The notes: a model not told the origin generated them from the letters alone. 64,000 bases of DNA from QHXM01 sp032160165 (GCA_032160165.1 JAVHWA010000155.1:4681-68680), one strand, 5' to 3'; shown: positions 17,148-27,209, counted from the stretch's first letter. Numbers and translations: made by a program.

Positions 17148-17176
17148 GTAAATCGTAAATAGTAAATCGTAGATGG
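17148..17176. repeat. Short heptamer run H upstream of glyS
   Basis: Four tandem 7-mers, CGTAAAT, CGTAAAT, AGTAAAT, CGTAGAT, lie 18 bases upstream of the glyS GTG. No inverted partner is seen nearby, so this looks like a single arm of the same repeat class. Confidence 0.7.
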
Positions 17177-17319
17177 CGATTCGGTAAAGCCGGAGTGCTG
17201 AACAATCTAGGGTATTCGTGTGTTGCTTATCCCACGCCCACGGAACCTGCTCGCTTTCACTAGTAGATCAATGATACGTTCAAGACAGTCCTCAATTCAG
17301 CCCGCAAGGAGAAAAACGC

Positions 17320-17838
17320 ATGAAGTCTAAAGAAGACCATATTGATTTCGAGTCATATATTTCCCGACAAATTGTCCCGGAAATAAGAAAGGCTGCCGGC
17401 GTCCCGCTCCTCGTGCTCCAGTGCATGGATTCTCGCTACCCACATCGAATCATACAAACAATGGACGCCGAGGGTTTACGCGGGAAATACGATCAACTGA
17501 TATTAGCAGGCGCAAGCCTGGGAGTAATCCATAAGCGGGAGTGGCAGATCACTTTTTTGGATCAACTCGGCTTTGCGATCAAGGAGCATAACGTCTCGCA
17601 GGTCCTTATCCTGGATCACCGGGACTGCGGTGCTTACAAGAAATTACTCGATCCCCCTGTCACTCCGGATGATCCGGCGAAAGAGAAAGAGGCCCATATC
17701 AAGATCTGTATACAGGCCATCAAAGTCATCCGTGGCAAGTTCCCGCAATTAACGAAAGTTCGTTCTTTGCTTCTGCCCATCGAAGACGTCGAAGAATTAG
17801 TCGCCTCGCCCCAAATCGTGACCCGTTCGAGGTTCTGA
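17320..17838 (+). CDS. Beta-carbonic anhydrase-like protein
   Basis: 172 residues. The beta-class zinc and catalytic residues are in place: QCMDSRY (Cys35, Asp37, Arg39) and LDHRDCGAYK (His100, Cys103). It should interconvert CO2 and bicarbonate in the cytosol. It is shorter than many beta enzymes and the middle region is divergent, so it may belong to a subgroup of unknown specificity. AAGGAG lies 10 bases before the ATG. A perfect 10-bp stem follows the stop codon. Confidence 0.8.
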   Translation: MKSKEDHIDFESYISRQIVPEIRKAAGVPLLVLQCMDSRYPHRIIQTMDAEGLRGKYDQLILAGASLGVIHKREWQITFLDQLGFAIKEHNVSQVLILDHRDCGAYKKLLDPPVTPDDPAKEKEAHIKICIQAIKVIRGKFPQLTKVRSLLLPIEDVEELVASPQIVTRSRF

Positions 17839-17847
17839 AAGAAAGAA

Positions 17848-17877
17848 GAGAGGAGCACGACTGCTCATGCTCCTCTC
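17848..17877. terminator. Hairpin between convergent genes
   Basis: GAGAGGAGCA (17848-17857) pairs perfectly with TGCTCCTCTC (17868-17877) around a 10-base loop, between the carbonic anhydrase stop and the stop of the minus-strand miniprotein gene. There is no long T-run, so it may terminate weakly in both directions. Confidence 0.6.
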
Positions 17878-17904
17878 GACAGGTTCGCGCGCGCGCCCTA
17901 CGTG

Positions 17905-18072
17905 CTACTTGGCCGCTGGGGCGCTCGGTGCCGACGGGGCCGAAATGTTCACTTCAGTCTTTCGCCCTCCGAAGACTCCGAAGAAATAGAGCGCGATCAA
18001 TACAACGATCACGAAAATAACCAAGACAGCGACTACACCCGCGCTGCCTCCACCACCATTATCATCACCCAT
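17905..18072 (-). CDS. 55-residue single-pass membrane miniprotein
   Basis: Minus-strand ATG at 18072 with a perfect AAGGAGGA ribosome-binding site 8 bases upstream. The peptide begins MGDDNGGGGSAGVVAVLVI, has one strong transmembrane helix (residues ~11-32) and a short tail KTEVNISAPSAPSAPAAK. No family recognised; glycine-rich then hydrophobic miniproteins of this type are known but uncharacterised. It lies below many gene-finder length limits. An overlapping plus-strand frame is a shadow. Confidence 0.8.
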   Translation of the reverse strand: MGDDNGGGGSAGVVAVLVIFVIVVLIALYFFGVFGGRKTEVNISAPSAPSAPAAK

Positions 18073-18195
18073 AAATACAATCCTCCTTCGAAAGCTTGCA
18101 ATTCAAACAGTCAGGGGAATCTATTTCACGAAAATTGGCGGGGAACCAACGAAGCATTGTTACCACATGCCGAACATTAGTGACAAGCAAAAAAG

Positions 18196-18243
18196 CAACA
18201 GGTGACGAGTAAAATAATTACATCGCCACCTGTCACCTGTTTG
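18196..18243. repeat. Heptamer-type hairpin I (ACAGGTG units)
   Basis: AGCAACAGGTGACGAG pairs imperfectly with the opposite-strand reading AGCAAACAGGTGACAGGTGG, built on ACAGGTG 7-mers. It lies 14 bases downstream of the PEGA-protein stop and could also end that transcript. Confidence 0.7.
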
Positions 18244-18256
18244 CTATCGCTAAAAC

Positions 18257-19297
18257 TCAGCCGCGACGGGAACGGCGCGGTCTCGGGCTAGTGGGCGCCG
18301 GCTGTTCGTATCCTGAATCCGCGGTGGGCGTCGGCTGAGGCGCGTCGGCTCCCTGAGGCACGACCCAAAGTTCAAAGTAGTCAGTGTCTCTATAACCGCC
18401 ATTGATAACCGATAAGCGTGCGGCATCAATTCCGCGCTGCATGACCAGGTAATCCTTGGCCCGCTTGATCAGGCGGTCCGCCTGCCCAGCTCGGCTACCG
18501 CGTCCGGCGTAGACGATGATATAGCCTTGAGAGGTCGGGCTGTTCTGCAGCTCGATTGCAAGGTTATCCAATCGGGCCTTGGTGTCGTCAAAGGCGGTGA
18601 ACGGGAAACAGTCGTAGCATTTTCTCTTAACTTCCGGCAGCGGAATAACATTGGTCGTAGCCTGCGCCGTCTGCCTGCAGACGCGCTCGCCGGAGCCATC
18701 ATCTACAACCAGGATGGCAGCTACACGCTGTTTGCCCAAGCCGGTTGTATCGACCATGATCGTTGGCGTGCCTGCGCCGCTGACGATTTGAGCGGATGCC
18801 GGACTAACCGTCCATGTGTAGTTGAGCGCCGATGTTCCACCATAGGAAACATCAGAAGCGAAGGTGATCACGTCGCCATCGTTTACGACAGAAGGCGCAG
18901 AGACATTGACCGGATACGGGCATGGCAGCTTGGCTGGAATCGGAATCGACTTGGGCGCGTAGGCAAGGCCGATGCAATAGACGCGGCCCGCGTTGACATT
19001 GAACTCGCGCGTCCAGCGCTCTTCGTTGGGGAAGAGAATTTCAACTGTGTGCGTCCCCGGAGGCAAGTCCAGAAGTCGCTCGCTGAGAGTCGTCTCACCC
19101 GCAGGTTTGCCGTCAATCAGAATCGGATAGCCGCCGGGCGTCGTCGAGATTTTGACGCGGCCATAGCTCGGCTTCCTATCCGCATACGCCGATCTCACCA
19201 GCGACTGTGCGAAGAGCAGAGAAAGTGCGATCAGTGCAAAGCCGACTTTCACTCGTGTAGCATTTGAATAAGCGTTTGCTTCGTGTCTTTTCGCCAT
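18257..19297 (-). CDS. Secreted PEGA-domain / OmpA-like C-terminal protein
   Basis: 346 residues with a signal peptide (about 16-39). Residues ~47-105 are a PEGA domain (VKISTTPGGYPILIDGKPAGETTLSERLL, then the PGTHTVEI turn). The middle (~130-215) looks like a PKD/Ig fold (NVSAPSVVNDGDVITF, LNYTWTVSPA). The C-terminal part (KARLDNLAIELQNSP...GRGSRAGQADRLIKRAKDYL) resembles an OmpA-type peptidoglycan-binding fold. It may connect a surface structure to the cell wall; this is inference. It starts 2 bases after the PEP-CTERM gene stop and is likely translated with it. Confidence 0.8.
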   Translation of the reverse strand: MAKRHEANAYSNATRVKVGFALIALSLLFAQSLVRSAYADRKPSYGRVKISTTPGGYPILIDGKPAGETTLSERLLDLPPGTHTVEILFPNEERWTREFNVNAGRVYCIGLAYAPKSIPIPAKLPCPYPVNVSAPSVVNDGDVITFASDVSYGGTSALNYTWTVSPASAQIVSGAGTPTIMVDTTGLGKQRVAAILVVDDGSGERVCRQTAQATTNVIPLPEVKRKCYDCFPFTAFDDTKARLDNLAIELQNSPTSQGYIIVYAGRGSRAGQADRLIKRAKDYLVMQRGIDAARLSVINGGYRDTDYFELWVVPQGADAPQPTPTADSGYEQPAPTSPRPRRSRRG

Positions 19298-19299
19298 GA

Positions 19300-19911
19300 T
19301 TACACCTCAGTCGAAGTTGGGAGATCCCTGCCGGGTTTGGTTAATCGATAGCGACGACGAGCGCCGGCTCCCAGAGCGGCGAGTCCTGAGCTAAGAAGCA
19401 ACAAAGTTGCAGGTTCCGGAATACTCGTGCAGGTGGTGCACACGGTCTCCTGGCACTGGGGACCTTCGCACTTGTTGGATTTGCAAACGCCTGTGGCGCA
19501 GATCAAGGGCACACCCGCGAGCGCCAGCCACGGAAACTTAAATCCACCGGGAATCCGGATCTCGCCGCAATCGCAAACCGTTCCGGAAACATCTCCCTCT
19601 TCGATTACTTCAATCGTTCCCTGCTGGCCTTGCTGTGTTCCAGCCGCGGTAGAGATCAGCGAAACTGGAGCAGCGCCGCCGTCTTGTTGCGGTGAACTCT
19701 GGTCTGGCCCTTTAACATCGCCGCTGATTGGCGCACCGGCCAATTGCGAAACGCTACGCAGGCGAAGTTCCTGAGTATGACCGCCGCTCTGCAGACCACC
19801 GAACACCTGGACAACGTCACCGAACGGGACTGGTCCCGCCTGCGCGGGAATCGCCGCCAACAGCAGAACGCTGAGTATCGCAGCAACGGGGCGTATGGCT
19901 CGATTCCTCAT
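19300..19911 (-). CDS. PEP-CTERM exosortase substrate with Cys-rich segment
   Basis: 203 residues from ATG 19911 (AGAAGGAG upstream). N-terminal signal peptide (MRNRAIRPVAAILSVLLLA) and a C-terminal sorting signal SIPEPATLLLLSSGLAALG followed by RRRYR: the PEP motif, a transmembrane helix and an Arg cluster. Such proteins are cut by exosortase at the membrane. The 50 residues before the signal contain about ten Cys (CDCGE, CATGVCKSNKCEG, CQETVCTTCT), suggesting disulfide bonds or metal binding. The matching exosortase is at 60.5-61.5 kb. The upstream 18 codons on the same frame lack support. Confidence 0.92.
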   Translation of the reverse strand: MRNRAIRPVAAILSVLLLAAIPAQAGPVPFGDVVQVFGGLQSGGHTQELRLRSVSQLAGAPISGDVKGPDQSSPQQDGGAAPVSLISTAAGTQQGQQGTIEVIEEGDVSGTVCDCGEIRIPGGFKFPWLALAGVPLICATGVCKSNKCEGPQCQETVCTTCTSIPEPATLLLLSSGLAALGAGARRRYRLTKPGRDLPTSTEV

Positions 19912-20229
19912 CGTGTGGAAACTCCTTCTAGGCTCTCCAGTTTGTAACTGGGCGCGAGGCACAGCCAAACCTTTAGGCTAATTTCGATTTATGAACTTTA
20001 AGAGACGGCTCACCCGCATGGGTCCGAGATTCCATTAGAACCAGGTCGCTATTGGCGGCCCGGTCCCGAAAGCTCGTCAGCCTTATCAAAACATCTGTAA
20101 ATATGGAAACCGCGTGATGGGCTTTCCCTATTCGCTATGGAAAGACGGTTAATGCTGTGTGGATTCCAGTTTCGCGGATGCGATTAAACCCGCCTTTGCC
20201 CCCTGATGTCAAGAAAAAACACCGGGAAT
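19912..20229. other. Leader/intergenic region of the PEP-CTERM gene
   Basis: 318 bases between the PEP-CTERM start and the pnp terminator. It contains the small palindrome CCAGTTTGTAACTGG (about 19937-19951) and several short G/C-paired stretches that could form a structured leader on the minus strand. I compared it with the cyclic-di-GMP-I riboswitch consensus and did not find the required motifs. No clear promoter can be assigned. Confidence 0.35.
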
Positions 20230-20294
20230 TAGGGAAAGAAAAAGACAAAAGCGGCGAAACCTCCCGGCCAATCCCGCTTTTGCCTTTTTCCCTA
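20230..20294 (-). terminator. Terminator of pnp
   Basis: On the minus strand, TAGGGAAAAAGGCAAAAGCGG pairs with the sequence around CCGCTTTTGTC-TTTTTCTTTCCC; the second arm is T-rich, as expected for intrinsic termination. It begins 17 bases after the pnp stop codon. Confidence 0.75.
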
Positions 20295-20310
20295 AAGATT
20301 CCGCTGGTAC

Positions 20311-22449
<2,139 letters not shown>

Positions 22450-22551
22450 GTTTTGTCTCCTAAAACCGTCTGAGATGAATCGTGAGCGACGACGGTGCGC
22501 GTTGTGCAACCACCCTGACGTCTATTACCCCTGACGGCTTCTCAAAAATCG

Positions 22552-22595
22552 AAAGGCGGCGATAGTCCCTATCCGTGAGACCATCGCCGCCTTTT
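22552..22595 (-). terminator. Hairpin between rpsO and pnp
   Basis: AAAGGCGGCGAT (22552-22563) pairs perfectly with ATCGCCGCCTTT (22583-22594), with T-rich sequence (TTTCGATTTTT) after the stem on the minus strand. It can end the rpsO transcript or act as an attenuator before pnp. Confidence 0.75.
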
Positions 22596-22748
22596 GCTAA
22601 ATGTGCTAAGGGCTCTCGCGTCTGCTTGAGTTTCGGTCATCGCCGTCACGTTCGGCACCTTTGGCAAGCTCTTCGATTAGACGCGTGCTATGTGCTTTTG
22701 AGATTCGAAGAATTCTCTAGTGCGTAAATTGCTCGACTGGCCGTCCAA

Positions 22749-23018
22749 CTAGCGACGGAGACCAAGACGATTGACTACCTCGTGATAGCGTTCGATGTCC
22801 TTTCGCTTGAGGTAATCGAGTAGACTCCTGCGTTGCGAGACCATCTTCAGCAGCCCGCGCCGCGAATGGTTATCCTTCTTGTGCACCTTGAAATGTTCGG
22901 TCAGCTCGTTAATTCGCTGACTGAGCAAAGCAACCTGCACCTGCGGTGAACCAGTATCCGCTTCGTGCGTGCGGAAATCGGTAACAATCTTCTCTTTTGT
23001 TTCTTTTACTAACGACAC
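22749..23018 (-). CDS. rpsO: 30S ribosomal protein S15
   Basis: 89 residues from GTG 23018, with GGGAGGG 12 bases upstream; a longer frame to 23060 would exceed the usual S15 length. S15 binds the central domain of 16S rRNA and organises the 30S platform. The core TGSPQVQVALLSQRINELTEHFKVHKKDNHSRRGLL is the hallmark S15 sequence, ending YHEVVNRLGLRR. It precedes pnp on the same strand, as in many bacteria. Confidence 0.95.
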   Translation of the reverse strand: MSLVKETKEKIVTDFRTHEADTGSPQVQVALLSQRINELTEHFKVHKKDNHSRRGLLKMVSQRRSLLDYLKRKDIERYHEVVNRLGLRR

Positions 23019-23130
23019 TGCTGTTGATGGCCCTCCCAGACCGCAGTACATCCGCCCCATTGGCGGCGACCGCTTAGACTAAAATACAGGGCAATCTAAC
23101 ATGGGGTTTGAGAGCATGTCCAGCAGGCAG

Positions 23131-23180
23131 TGTCCGACAAACGTTCGGTTTGTCGCTGCGCCGCCACAAACTCGAGCTCG
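23131..23180. repeat. GACAAAC palindrome element (copy 1)
   Basis: CGACAAACGTTCGGTTTGTCG forms a tight hairpin (about 23135-23155) next to ACAAACTCGAGCTCGTCGGACA, whose end re-pairs with TGTCCGAC at 23131. The same GACAAAC...GTTTGTCG wording occurs at 30264-30321 and 45350-45405. Confidence 0.7.
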
Positions 23181-23191
23181 TCGGACATCCA

Positions 23192-23983
23192 CTACTTGAT
23201 ATCCGGCGCCTTCTCCTTAAAGCCTCCGACATAATCAATTACGCACTTCGAGCCGAACGCGAGCGGATCGCTGACCGAGATCCCAGTCACCTTGTAATTG
23301 GGGTCGAAAATGTTTCGCCGGTGGCCTCGAGTCGGCACTCCATCGTCTATGATCAGCGCGATCATGATCTGACGAGGGGTCGAAACTTCATAAACGATAG
23401 TTTCGCCGATCGACGATTCCCAATCGCCGTAGCGGTCAACTCGGGCGTTGGGCGTGCTGCCGTCGCTGCCGCGATGTCCGTCGATGCCCTTGCCCGCAAG
23501 GTCTCTGGCATGATCAGCGGCGGCAGAGCACATACCCTTGGCTATATCGAAGGCGGGCAAGGGCCGTTGAGCGCGCAGGAAATTGACGGCTTCATCAACA
23601 GCCGCTATCCCATCATTGGTAATGATTGCTTTCTTTCTGCCGGGGACGGTTAGCCGATTGCCGTCGTAATATTTCCTGTATTCATCCACAAACGCGGCGT
23701 ATTTCTGCGGCTCAGTCCGAGCGAGATTCATTTCCTGTATGATCTCCTGCTCGAGCTGAGATATGAAAGCGAGCGCTGGGGCGTTGGCCGCTTTCGGCGG
23801 AGCTTCCGTCCTGGCGACGGCCTCAGTCTGGGAAACGGGGGTAGCTTTCGCGGCGGTCGTAGACTTAGCGGCGGTCTTGCTCTTCGGGATGACTTTCCCT
23901 TGCGCGAGTGTCGATGCGGGGAGTAGAGCGAACAAACAGACTACGACGTAGAAGGGGAAGAGTGGAGCGGATTTCAATTTCAC
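23192..23983 (-). CDS. Secreted CAP-domain (SCP-like) protein
   Basis: 263 residues from GTG 23983 with AAGGAG 11 bases upstream. Signal peptide (1-28), then an Ala/Lys/Thr-rich linker (~30-70), then a CAP domain: EIIQEMNLARTEPQKYAAF, MCSAAADHARDLAGKG (the CAP His helix), DGHRGSDGSTPNARVDRYG, SSIGETIVYE, GVPTRGHRRNIFDPNYK. Bacterial CAP proteins are secreted; their substrates or ligands are generally unknown. It stands alone between rpsO and ndh. Confidence 0.9.
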   Translation of the reverse strand: MKLKSAPLFPFYVVVCLFALLPASTLAQGKVIPKSKTAAKSTTAAKATPVSQTEAVARTEAPPKAANAPALAFISQLEQEIIQEMNLARTEPQKYAAFVDEYRKYYDGNRLTVPGRKKAIITNDGIAAVDEAVNFLRAQRPLPAFDIAKGMCSAAADHARDLAGKGIDGHRGSDGSTPNARVDRYGDWESSIGETIVYEVSTPRQIMIALIIDDGVPTRGHRRNIFDPNYKVTGISVSDPLAFGSKCVIDYVGGFKEKAPDIK

Positions 23984-24307
23984 GGGTCTGATCTCCTTAC
24001 CGAGCGGTGCGTCGCACGGCGACGACGCGGGGAACTCAAAGGGGAATCCGAGCGCGCTCGAGAAATTGTCTATCAGCGCCGCGCGGACTTGTGCTGCCGG
24101 GCGAATGAAAAATATGACTAATACGATGGGCGTGTCAATGGTAGATCGAGAGTCTCCGACTATCTCGACCTGGCCGATTTCGCCCCTTGATCTACGCCGT
24201 AATGATCAGGACGACGACTCTTGTGCAGAACGGCTCCCGTTGTCAAGCAGGTCGTGCCAATAGAGAGTTGGTCTGGTACTATCCGGCGAAAATAAAAAGG
24301 AAGACAC
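23984..24307. other. Intergenic region between divergent genes, nothing identified
   Basis: 324 bases separating the divergent CAP and ndh genes, expected to hold both promoters. No clear -10/-35 pair, repeat or hairpin stood out. A short plus-strand frame in it lacks coding character. Confidence 0.35.
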
Positions 24308-25549
24308 ATGGCCCATTCACGGTCTCGCATTTTGATTGTAGGCGGCGGCTTCGGCGGAGTCTTTACCGCGCTGGATCTCGCGGGAGCAGGCGATGTAACG
24401 GTGATCAGTCCCGAAGATCACTTCCTTTTTACGCCCATGCTCTATGAGTATTTGAGCGGAGAGGTAGAAGCGTGGCATATCGCTCCCTACTACAAGGAAC
24501 TGTTCGACAACAGCGTGCGCGTCGTCCAGGGAGAAGTTGCCGGCATCGATTTCATGACTTGCGAAGTGTCTCTCTCTGGCCGCGATACGCGACTCGGCTA
24601 TGACGTTCTCGTGCTGGCCCCTGGCGGTATCACCAACTTCTGGAACATAGAAGGCGCGGAAGAGTTCGCAATGCCTTTTCGCAAACTGGCGCACGCTGAC
24701 GCGCTGCGCAAGCGCATGGTGGATGCATTGGACAACGTGCCTCCAAACCTTGCGCCACAGGATGCGCGTCGCGCTCTGACGTTCGCAATCGTTGGCGGCG
24801 GAGCGAGCGGAGTAGAACTCTCTACCAAGATGGCTGATCTCTTGAGGGACGCTTTTAAACGCCGGGCACTCCGAGGCGAGCCGCGCGTGATGGTAGTTGA
24901 GATGGGCGAGCAGGTTGTGCCCGGCATGGGAGAAGAGATCCGCACCTTTGTTGAAGATGCGCTCAAAAAGTCGCGCGTGGACGTTCACACCGGCACGCGC
25001 GTTCTGGGAGTAGCGAAAGATGGTCTAACAATCGAACACGAAGGCGAGCAGGCGATCATAGAGGCTGCGGGAGTTGTCTGGACAGCCGGCGTAAGAGTCA
25101 ACCCTCTGATTGAAAAGCTCGACTTGCCGAAGGATGGCCGAGGACTGGTCCTGGTCGAACCGACTCTGCAGGTCAAAGGATTCGAGAATGTTTTTGCGTG
25201 CGGCGACATTGCGCTGTACAAGGACGTCGTACCGACGCTGGCGGGAACCGCCCAGCTCGCCAACCAAGAGGCCACACTGATCGCAAGCAACATCAAGGCC
25301 CTCTTGGATGGACGTCGACTTCACGCGAGACACTTTGTGGAGCTTGGCGAAGCCGTCAGTCTCGGCACAGCAAACGCGGCAGTGCTGGCGGGTGGGCAAT
25401 CGTTCAGCGGTGCGATGGCCCGTCGCGCTCGTTTTGCGCTCTACACCGCGCGGCTTCCCACATGGCATCATCGATTGAAAGTTGGAGCAAGCTGGTTCTT
25501 CGAGGGAACAAATCCACGGCCATTGAAGCCTTTGGGGTTCACGCGTTAA
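24308..25549 (+). CDS. ndh: NADH dehydrogenase, type II (NDH-2-like)
   Basis: 413 residues; AAGGAAG precedes the ATG. A single-subunit membrane-associated flavoprotein that passes electrons from NADH to quinone without pumping protons. FAD site VGGGFGGVFTALDL (11-24), NAD site AIVGGGASGVELSTKMADLL (160-179), VVWTAGVRVNP and NVFACGDIALY (~294-303) are all in place. Length fits the family. It could be another pyridine nucleotide-disulfide oxidoreductase, but the second Rossmann motif and C-terminal amphipathic region (RFALYTARLPTWHHRLKVG) favour NDH-2. Confidence 0.9.
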   Translation: MAHSRSRILIVGGGFGGVFTALDLAGAGDVTVISPEDHFLFTPMLYEYLSGEVEAWHIAPYYKELFDNSVRVVQGEVAGIDFMTCEVSLSGRDTRLGYDVLVLAPGGITNFWNIEGAEEFAMPFRKLAHADALRKRMVDALDNVPPNLAPQDARRALTFAIVGGGASGVELSTKMADLLRDAFKRRALRGEPRVMVVEMGEQVVPGMGEEIRTFVEDALKKSRVDVHTGTRVLGVAKDGLTIEHEGEQAIIEAAGVVWTAGVRVNPLIEKLDLPKDGRGLVLVEPTLQVKGFENVFACGDIALYKDVVPTLAGTAQLANQEATLIASNIKALLDGRRLHARHFVELGEAVSLGTANAAVLAGGQSFSGAMARRARFALYTARLPTWHHRLKVGASWFFEGTNPRPLKPLGFTR

Positions 25550-25580
25550 GCGGTTATGAGCGAGTCGGTGACCGACATAC

Positions 25581-25763
25581 ATGCACAATTTTCGTCTCGA
25601 ATATGAAACGGGTCTCCTTAAAGACTTAATTCTCATGATCGATGAAAAAGTAGCTGAGCTCATCGAGAGATCAACTAAGGTTGACGACCGGACGCCCTTG
25701 GATACTTTGACAGCGCAGAACATCTTACTGGATTTGGTTTCGTCGCTTGTCAAACTTACATGA
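25581..25763 (+). CDS. Small hypothetical protein, coupled to the next gene
   Basis: 60 residues (MHNFRLEYETGLLKDL...). A shorter start at 25635 (MIDEKVAELIERSTKV) is possible; neither ATG has an obvious ribosome-binding site. The reason to believe it is its 4-base ATGA overlap with the following open frame, a common sign of translational coupling, and its charged helical look. No family recognised. Confidence 0.4.
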   Translation: MHNFRLEYETGLLKDLILMIDEKVAELIERSTKVDDRTPLDTLTAQNILLDLVSSLVKLT

Positions 25764-26083
25764 CCGCGGCGTACGGGATTCTAGTAATTGCGAAAAAAGA
25801 CGCTCTTTTAGCGGGTCCAAAGCATTCAACAGGATCGACAATAGCTTCACTGGTAAATCACGGTGCGAACTATTGGAAACACAACAACGAATGGTCTGTG
25901 TCCAAGAATCCAAGCCAGCGTGAACGCACCGAAAAAGCATTCGAGTCTGTTGGATTCCCCGTAGACGTCGACTACCCTCTGTCCGGGATGCTCACTGAGC
26001 TCGCTTCTCCACGGGAGGCTTCGTTCGCACCGATTCTGGAGAAACTTGAAGATTGGATATGCGACCTACGAACGGGTGCTTAG
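25760..26083 (+). CDS. Hypothetical protein, second of a coupled pair
   Basis: 107 residues starting MTAAYGILVIAKKDALLAG, with KHSTGSTIASLVNHGANYWKH in the first half. Its ATG overlaps the upstream stop by 4 bases (ATGA), consistent with coupled translation. The composition is soluble and unlike a membrane protein. It is close to the toxin-antitoxin pair that starts at 26172, so this may be a small accessory block; function unknown. Confidence 0.5.
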   Translation: MTAAYGILVIAKKDALLAGPKHSTGSTIASLVNHGANYWKHNNEWSVSKNPSQRERTEKAFESVGFPVDVDYPLSGMLTELASPREASFAPILEKLEDWICDLRTGA

Positions 26084-26171
26084 CAACTATTCAACCCGAC
26101 CGTTGAAGGCGTAGCTCGCAGCTAAACTCACCCTGGCAGTCACGACCTTCGATGGCTATAATGCGAGTCAC

Positions 26172-26403
26172 ATGAGCGCACTTTTTGATCAACTAGAAAA
26201 AACAAGCGCGGCTGCTCACACCTCAGGAGAAGGCCGCTCTCGCACGTATTCTCATCGAAGAGCTGGATCCCGCCGCGGATCGTCAGGTTGAACAGCTGTG
26301 GATTGCCGAAGCGCAGCGCCGTTATGACGCTTATCTTCTGGGCGAGATGGAGTCTCATCCTGGCGATGATGTCATGTCTCGAGCGCGGTCCCGTCTCAAA
26401 TGA
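26172..26403 (+). pseudogene. Antitoxin (addiction-module component type), frameshifted
   Basis: Starts MSALFDQLEK at ATG 26172, then after a run of six A (26197-26202) the rest of the family sequence continues only in the +1 frame: QARLLTPQEKAALARILIEE, LDPAADRQVEQLWIAEAQ, then RRYDAYLLGEMESHPGDD. The joined protein would be a ~76-residue antitoxin of the TIGR02574 'addiction module component' type that neutralises a ParE/RelE toxin. In the toxin frame a TAG at 26194 blocks any upstream start. The stop TGA (26401-26403) overlaps the toxin ATG. One missing A restores the frame, so a sequencing error, mutation or slippage are all possible. Confidence 0.8.
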
Positions 26404-26693
26404 TCGGTTATCGCTTCCTTTCTCCCGCTGAAGAAGAGATGAACGAGGCGGCGGTGTTTTATGATGCTGCTTCGAAGGGGCTGGGGCACGATTTTCTTGA
26501 TGATGTCCAGCAAGCGATCGATCGGTTGTGTGAATATCCTCAGGCCGGAGAGTGGGTCAGCTCAAAACTAAGAAGGACGCTGCTACACCGCTTTCCCTTC
26601 AGTATTTTTTACTCTGCAGAAACGGGTGTAATTCTAGTCAATCGCGATCGCGCATCATGGCCGGCGTCCCGGTTATTGGCAGACGCGCGTTGA
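26400..26693 (+). CDS. ParE/RelE-superfamily toxin
   Basis: 97 residues; starts MIGYRFLSPAEEEMNEAAVFYDAASKG with the family pattern of two N-terminal helices, then DDVQQAIDRLCEYPQAG, then the C-terminal beta-sheet (TLLHRFPFSIFYSAETGVILV). Such toxins block gyrase (ParE) or cleave mRNA (RelE); the sequence suggests ParE-like. It overlaps the antitoxin by 4 bases (ATGA), so its expression should depend on antitoxin translation. Confidence 0.85.
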   Translation: MIGYRFLSPAEEEMNEAAVFYDAASKGLGHDFLDDVQQAIDRLCEYPQAGEWVSSKLRRTLLHRFPFSIFYSAETGVILVNRDRASWPASRLLADAR

Positions 26694-26724
26694 CGGCTAA
26701 CCAACATCGACAGAGACTAACATC

Positions 26725-27189
26725 ATGAACCTGACCGATATCCACGAAAAGCTCGTCGGGAACTGGTCCGGCACAAATCTACTTAGACTGAGTTGGGTAG
26801 ATCCGCCGGACTACAACTCCTCAACCAACTTGTCCGTCGTGCCGGTGGCCAAAGCCAAGTTTCTCTCGTTTAGTTATACGTGGAGTCACGAAGACGTTGC
26901 GCAGGAAGGCCTACTGATCGTGGGATACGATAATAAACTAGCTCAGGCGACAGCCGGGTATATTGATTCGTGGCACATGAGCGGCAAGGTCATGCCTTTC
27001 ACGGGCACGATAAATGATCAGGGTGTTATCGATCTGCTCGGGTCCTATGAGGCACCGCCGGGACCGGATTGGGGATGGAGAATCGTGATCAAGCCATCTG
27101 ACGGGGCTCTGCAGATGCTTATGTACAATATACCGCCCGACGGCGAAGAAGATCTGGCGGTGGACGCGAAGTATAAACGATTGCCGTAG
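26725..27189 (+). CDS. DUF1579-like protein
   Basis: 154 residues; MNLTDIHEKLVGNWSGTNLLRLSW is a typical opening of lipocalin-like DUF1579 proteins, and WRIVIKPSDGALQMLMYNI its later strands. Cytosolic, no signal peptide. Function is not established for the family. It starts 31 bases after the toxin gene and ends just before a REP-like element. Confidence 0.65.
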   Translation: MNLTDIHEKLVGNWSGTNLLRLSWVDPPDYNSSTNLSVVPVAKAKFLSFSYTWSHEDVAQEGLLIVGYDNKLAQATAGYIDSWHMSGKVMPFTGTINDQGVIDLLGSYEAPPGPDWGWRIVIKPSDGALQMLMYNIPPDGEEDLAVDAKYKRLP

Positions 27190-27209
27190 CGGCAAAGAAT
27201 GATTGTTCG

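Noticed and set aside
17902..18180. Plus-strand 92-residue open frame
   Set aside because: It runs antisense to the miniprotein gene that has a perfect ribosome-binding site, and its own composition is not protein-like.
19912..20229. Cyclic-di-GMP riboswitch upstream of the PEP-CTERM gene
   Set aside because: The conserved core motifs of the GEMM-I class could not be found on the minus strand; only a small palindrome remains.
24066..24263. Plus-strand frame before ndh
   Set aside because: Composition is not coding-like and it lies in a divergent promoter region.
26190..26210. Programmed -1 frameshift at A-AAA-AAC in the antitoxin
   Set aside because: The heptamer is not in the phase needed: the zero-frame codons are GAA AAA ACA, and the continuing family sequence is in the +1 frame.
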